DNA from: Dipteronia dyeriana
Lineage: Eukaryota; Streptophyta; Magnoliopsida; Sapindales; Sapindaceae
DNA length: 64,000 bases
Assembly: GCA_032871835.1 (NCBI GenBank)
Contig: CM065296.1
Location: forward strand, 15,454,001 to 15,518,000
Direction of reading: 5' to 3'
Part shown: positions 59,171 to 64,000 of the stretch, piece by piece
Numbering within the stretch: the first letter of the stretch is position 1
Layout of the letters: the number at the start of each line of letters is the position of its first letter
Notes under the pieces: generated by a model
Database searches by the model: none
What the model was told of the DNA's origin: nothing
The model's input: the letters and a program-made list of their open reading frames with translations, nothing else
Translations under genes and position numbers: made by a program

Positions 59171-60171
59171 TGTTAACCGAAAATTTGCTCTTGGTGAGAA
59201 ATTTCAATTAACACCATCAACCGTCTACCAAGTAGGCTGCGGGGGGTAGGTACCTCGTACCTAGGTGACTAGAACAAGGCGAATATGAACAGAGAGGATA
59301 AGATGAGTATGCTATAACATAAATGTGAAGTGGAACTGTTTTATTAAATAATAAACCGAGTGGGTAAAACAATGGTGATTCTCTCATCTCAATATCTCTG
59401 ATTTTCACTCATACAATTGGCGATAACGATCTCATATATGTCGATAAGTGGCTATTTCCTCTATGACGAAAAATCTTTGCAATAGCGAACTCATTGTTCT
59501 GATTTCTAGCTATTAGGTCTCCAAAACCAAATGCTTTCTCTGAATTCAGGCGTTGTATTTAACTTCCCCCACCCTCCAATCAAATCCCTCTTATTTTGGC
59601 CAATTGATTTGCCATTTAACAGGATTTATTGGCTTTGATGGGGGCTGTTAATTAACGCTGGAATTGATCCCTCTAAATACGTCAGGTTTCTGTTTGTATT
59701 TGATTATGAATCATTTGAACTATTTGGTCTCATTTATGGCGCTTTAAATGGTGAATGGTTTAACCCTTTTCATTTACGTTGCTTGGTGGAGAATGTTGTC
59801 TTTTTTTTTTCATGGCGCGGTACATTGATGTACCAGTCTCCTCTTGATGGTGCTTGTTTTGGCACGCTGGTGCCTTCATGGTACCAGCTTCCCTGTCAGA
59901 CGAAGGAGATGCACATACTGGGTAGGTCTTGGACTGGTGTCGTAGTACTTGTGTTCTAGATAGGTGTCACAGTACCCAGATACCAGTTAGGAGGTATCCC
60001 GGTACCTAGATACTAGGTAGGAGGTGTCATGGCACCTAGATACCTGGTAAAAGCATGACGTGGCATCGATTGTTCCTGATATCTGGGAACCGGTCCCAAT
60101 CCAGAACTTACCAGTTACTCAGTTCGATGAAAAATTCTTCTTTGATCCCTCGTAAAAAAAGGTTGTTAACA
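59171..60171 (-). repeat. Right LTR (minus orientation) of the inverted pair
   Basis: TGTTAACCGAAAATTTG to GGTTGTTAACA on the + strand, 1001 bases. Also related to the solo LTR at 14387-15376. Confidence 0.88.
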
Positions 60172-60176
60172 ATTAT

Positions 60177-61167
60177 TATTATCCTCATGAAATCAAGTTA
60201 AAATCATTTATCTACCTTATTTCATCTCAAAATTAAAATATTCTATTTAAATATTGATTTGATTTATAAAATCTTTTAAAATTACTTTTGTTGCTCTTAT
60301 GGATTTTTTTTTCTAATTTAAATATTCTACTTAAAGATTGATTTAATATATATTATTAATGAAAAAAAATGTAATAGGGTTTTAAACTCATGTATTTTTT
60401 AGTTATTATAATTAATTCCAGAATTTTTGCAATAAGATTGTCTAACATATGTATATTGATTTTTAACTACAAAGTAGTTTTAACAATACAATTAACTAAA
60501 AATTTATTGATTAACTTCAGAGCTGATTATTTATTCAGTAATACTAACCGTAATTATTATAAAAGTTACAATAATACTAAACTGATCATAAAGCTCAATC
60601 AATTTCTAGAGATAATAACTATAAAAAAAAAACTTTTATAGTTTAATATTTAAGGAGAAATCAAATTGAGCCGCAGTTAAAAAAAAAAAAAAAAAAAAAT
60701 TGCAACAACAACGCTCTGCGCTCTCTACGAAATCAGTTTTTCCACAGTCAAAACAACCAAGGTGCTATCCTTTGGTGTGTACACTTGGCTCATAGAATCC
60801 GAGTGACAAATTCAAAAGTTCTTAATTATGAGAGAAAATTAATTAATTTCGACTGATCAGCTAAATTAATTTCCTAACTACTTTTAATTTGCGAAAGGTC
60901 AAAGCAATTAATTAATTTTAATTGGATCTCCCTTCCACGCTAGAATCCACAATAATCACTTCCTCCAACAACGTAACTCACTCTATAAATACAAACACAA
61001 CTTTTAAATGGTTATTATTACTTTTTGTATAATACACCATTCATTACTGCGCCAATCGGAATCCGAGACATTCCCAGATTAAATGTTGGTCTTTCATCAT
61101 TAAATCATATGTAAATAAAAAATCATAAATTATTCCATTTAAATGAGTGACAATTTATAAGTAAAAA
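60177..61167. other. AT-rich intergenic sequence
   Basis: An A run of about 22 bases at 60678-60699, followed by TTGCAACAACAACGC, could be the tail of a retroposed sequence, but nothing upstream is recognisable. No gene. Confidence 0.4.
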
Positions 61168-61782
61168 GGTAAATTACACTAAAGTTCCTATTTTTTTTTG
61201 GTAAAATATCACTTATTTGATTAGCAACAGATATAAGTCTCTTATTTTTTTCAAAATATATCATTTTAGTTCATCTGTCAGTTAAAACTCAAAAGTTAGT
61301 CAAACACAACATAATTGAGGATATTATGGTCTTTTGAATAAAAGATGCAACTAACATAATAAATAAAAAATTCAATGAATCTCCGATTGTGGAAATTGAT
61401 TTACTTATTTTCTTTAAAAAACTCTCTTTCTATTTTTTGAAATACTTTCTATTTTTTTCATTTTTGAAAATACTTTCAATTTATTATTATTATTTTTTTT
61501 AATATCTTCCATAATCCATTAGTTTTTTTCTTTTGTTTTTTTAGAAAAAATATATATATTTTAATTTAATTGTATAAACCATTTTGATATTATTTATTTT
61601 TGAAACTCAATAAATTATTTTGATAAGGGAAAAATTTTATTTTTATATATATATAGTTAGAGTTGACAGTAAGTACTAAAGTGATGTATTTTAAAAAATA
61701 TGGGACTTGTATTGTAAATATGACAAAAACATTTAAATATGTGATATTTTGTCATAAAATAGGGACTTGAGTAAAATTATCC
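61168..61782. mobile_element. Probable MULE-type MITE
   Basis: About 110 bases of imperfect inverted repeat: GGTAAATTACACTAAAGTTCC on the left against GGATAATTTTACTCAAGTCCC, then GGTAAAATATCAC against GACAAAATATCAC and AAAATATATCATTTTAGT against AAAATACATCACTTTAGT. The centre is AT-rich. No clear target duplication, so the class is uncertain. Confidence 0.6.
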
Positions 61783-61826
61783 CTAAATAAAATGTGTATA
61801 TCACAATTGTATTTTGCTTTCTTTAA

Positions 61827-62539
61827 GACCATGTCCGATACATATCTCAATGTCAATGTTAAATTTGACACAAAAAATAGTAAAATACTATATTTGATAC
61901 ATCATTTTAGCATTGTACTCCAATGTATAACTCTATTTGAAATGATATTTCTATTTTCTTATTATTTAAAATTATAGAAATCAATAAATATAATTAATGC
62001 ATTCAATTTATATAATATTTTTTAAAAAATTATAAAAGTCAGCAATTAATACATTCAATATAGTTATACAATGATATTTTTATAATTAAAAAAAGTATTT
62101 ATTGTTGTGACAAATTTGATAAATGTTATTATATATACCAAATTAAGAGCATCTCCAATACAATGCTATTTGAGTGTAATAATGCTATAATTTGACATAA
62201 AGTGAAAAAACATGCTCCAATGCTATGCCAAATATTGTGTCAAATTTGACATAGCAATAAATATTGTTTTTTAATCACAAAAATATCATTGTATAACTAT
62301 ATTGAATGCATTAATTACCGACTTTTATAATTTTAAATAATAAAAAATATTATATAAATTGAATGTATTAATTATATTTGTTAATTTCTATAATTTTAAA
62401 TAATAAAAAAATTAAAAATAGCATTTCAAATAGAATTATACATTAAAATACAATATTAAAATGATGTATCAAATATAGTATTTTACTACTTTTTATATCA
62501 AATTTAGCATTGATATTGACGTATACATTAAAGATGGTC
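61827..62539. mobile_element. Foldback MITE with arms of about 300 bases
   Basis: The left arm 61827-62130 and reverse complement of 62250-62539 agree closely (GACCAT, GATACATCATTTTA, AATGCATTCAAT, TATACAATGATATTTTT). The middle carries GAGCATCTCCAATACAATGC-like sequence. Flanking duplication not resolved. Almost the whole element can form a hairpin. Confidence 0.7.
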
Positions 62540-62973
62540 TGATGTAATATATACCTATAATTTTCTTCTCAAACTGGCTAGCATTATTTCTTTTAGATTA
62601 TATGGGAACAACATAAAAACGAGTGGATTATATAAAATTATATTTGAAACGTAATAATATCATAAATTTAGCGTCGTAGAAACGCAGAGGTGGCCGGGCC
62701 CATTTCTTTTTGGTGGTCACCTAGCAAACACAATTTGCTTGCTTCAAGTAACTGCTCATAATCAATATTCAATCTATACCCAAAATGGGAAATTCAATGA
62801 GCATACACAAAATAGAAAGCTAAAAAAAACTTTAATTATTGTAGATGTAACAACATTGCTTTAGTGGGGGCACATCACACACTTTCTTTCCCATGCAAAT
62901 CATCAACCAGGTGTTACATGAAATCCTGAAAACAGTTTCTAGCTCACATTAAGCATGCAAATAAATTCTCCTC
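62540..62973. other. Upstream region of the WAT1-related gene
   Basis: Less repetitive than the sequence to the left. It probably contains the promoter. GCATGC and CATGCAAAT (RY-like) words near 62893 and 62953 are seen, without evidence of use. Confidence 0.4.
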
Positions 62974-62981
62974 TATATAAA
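62974..62981 (+). promoter_or_regulatory. TATA box of the WAT1-related gene
   Basis: TATATAAA, 139 bases before the start codon, followed about 25 bases later by a CT-rich stretch (62997-63010) typical of plant transcription starts and leaders. Confidence 0.75.
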
Positions 62982-63119
62982 CCCCTCCTCGCACACACTC
63001 TCTCTCTCTGCTGTGAACAAAATATATACCTCAGAAAGTGCTTTTCTTCTTCTTCCAGAAGTGCTTAATTTTAGTGGTTTTTTGAAGAAGTTGATAGAAA
63101 GATATAATAATATATAAGC

Positions 63120-63298
63120 ATGGCGTTGGGTGATTTTTTCCCATTTTTAGCGATGGTTGCGGTGCAATTGGGGTATGCTGGCATGAACTTTACTTCAAAG
63201 TTGGCTATGGATTCTGGTATGAAGCCTCTGGTTCTTGTGGTCTATCGCCAAATGATTGCTTCTGTGGCCCTCATCCCCTTCACTTATTTCTTTGAGTG
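63120..63298 (+). CDS. WAT1-related protein (nodulin MtN21/EamA transporter), exon 1
   Basis: A membrane transporter family of the plasma membrane or tonoplast; WAT1 itself exports auxin from the vacuole. Exon 1 encodes about 59 residues beginning [21 protein letters not shown]. The first hydrophobic helix, with the conserved Q-x-GYAGMN segment, spans residues about 8-25. It is followed by [21 protein letters not shown], the classic VLVVYR motif at the start of the second helix. The frame meets a GTAATT donor at 63299, splitting a codon after two bases (phase 2). Family proteins are about 350-400 residues over several exons, so most of the gene lies beyond the window. The start is the first ATG, in a good context (AGCATGGC). 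Confidence 0.88.
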
Positions 63299-64000
63299 GT
63301 AATTTGTATTTATTTATTTTATTTATGGGTGTGAGATTTTGTACATTTTGAGATTAACGGGTTTGTTCTCTCTTAGTTGTTTTTGGTGTTTATAAAGTAT
63401 ATATAATTTTTCATGCCTGACGGGTTATTAATATTAACATTGTTTTGTTTTTATGTTTCTATTTATTTTTACCATGGTAAGATAGTGATTTGTGATTTTG
63501 TACATTTGAGAAACGGTCTTTCTTAGTTTTTTTGGGAGTTTATAATTTTTAATGTTTAGTGGGTTTATTATTATTATTACTTTCTTTTATATATATCGTC
63601 ATGCACTGGCTTTTGATTTTTTAAAAACATTTTGACAGAATTTTTTTTCCTTGGTTGTTTTGGAGTTCATGATGAAGTATAATTTTTCATGTTAAAATTG
63701 GGAAATCTTTTTGTTTTTTATTTTTGCTCATGGGGAATCTTTTTTTTTTCCATGTTGAAAAGGGCTTATTTTCATGGTTGTACGTAAGTTTATAAAGTAT
63801 CAGTCGAGAAATCTTCTTTTAAAAAAATTAGAAAAGTAAAAATAGGGAAATCTTTTAATTTAATTAATATTTATTTTGACTCGGAGTATTTCATATTTGG
63901 GGGCAATTATATAAATATTCAAGTTCAAGTTTCTTTGTTTAGTAAATGCATGTAGATGTAGTTTTGATTTATAATTTTACAAACTTGTTTTCCTTCTTCT
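63299..64000 (+). other. Intron 1 of the WAT1-related gene (runs off the window)
   Basis: T-rich, no continuation of the transporter frame seen before 64000. The motif TTCATG..AGTTTATAAAGTAT-like recurs near 63390, 63520 and 63665-63800, suggesting internal duplication in the intron. Confidence 0.65.

Larger units (their letters stand above)
57716..60171. mobile_element. Inverted-LTR retroelement (two LTRs head to head) of a Tat-type gypsy family
   Basis: The left LTR (plus) and right LTR (minus) are inverted copies, both ending inwards in a primer-binding site and 5' leader. Outer flanks ATTTT (57711-57715) and ATTAT (60172-60176) agree at 4 of 5 bases, suggesting insertion as one unit. The 463-base centre contains two opposed leaders and short gag starts. 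No pol. Such a form could arise by self-integration of the cDNA or by later rearrangement. Confidence 0.75.

Overview
This is eudicot nuclear DNA. It is AT-rich and intron-bearing, dominated by LTR retrotransposons and non-autonomous DNA transposons, with only one convincing live host gene. That gene is at the right edge: exon 1 of a WAT1-related (nodulin MtN21/EamA) transporter on the + strand (63120-63298), preceded by a TATA box and a CT-rich leader. A short broken piece resembling the start of organellar GatC lies at 45968-46240. No rRNA, intact tRNA gene or CRISPR array was seen. The species cannot be named from the sequence alone.

Layout. 1-5.1 kb: 3' end of a Tat-like Ty3/gypsy element, with a higher-order tandem repeat, a decayed antisense accessory ORF (aORF) and a probable 3' LTR. 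5.2-12.7 kb: an old minus-strand Ty1/copia element (copia-3) split by two PIF/Harbinger-type elements with 3-bp target duplications. 13.2-25.8 kb: an older plus-strand copia element (copia-1). Its 5' LTR holds a solo Tat-type LTR. Its leader holds two solo copia LTRs, one direct and one inverted, and the inverted one is itself split by a MULE-like minisatellite element and a hAT element. 25.8-45.8 kb: a younger copia element of the same family (copia-2) inserted in copia-1 and itself interrupted by a complete 12.4-kb Tat/Retand-like gypsy element (30240-42664, minus strand, TCTTG duplication). Its 3' LTR is cut to 56 bp. 46-57 kb: non-autonomous elements (a second minisatellite MULE with a nested solo LTR, a foldback with tRNA-like promoter boxes, a MULE, a Harbinger-like MITE, a hAT). 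57.7-60.2 kb: two LTRs of one Tat-type family in inverted orientation, each followed inward by its own primer-binding site. 60.2-63 kb: AT-rich sequence with two more inverted-repeat elements, then the transporter gene.

The retroelement genes encode Gag, protease, integrase, reverse transcriptase and RNase H, but all carry stops, frameshifts or altered catalytic residues, so nothing here looks autonomous. The nested insertions, most with readable target duplications, give a relative order: copia-1, then copia-2, then gypsy. The most unusual items are the pair of related MULE-like elements with homologous minisatellite cores, the inverted-LTR retroelement, and the antisense aORF with two apparent introns, at least the second matched by one of the same length in the element at the left edge.
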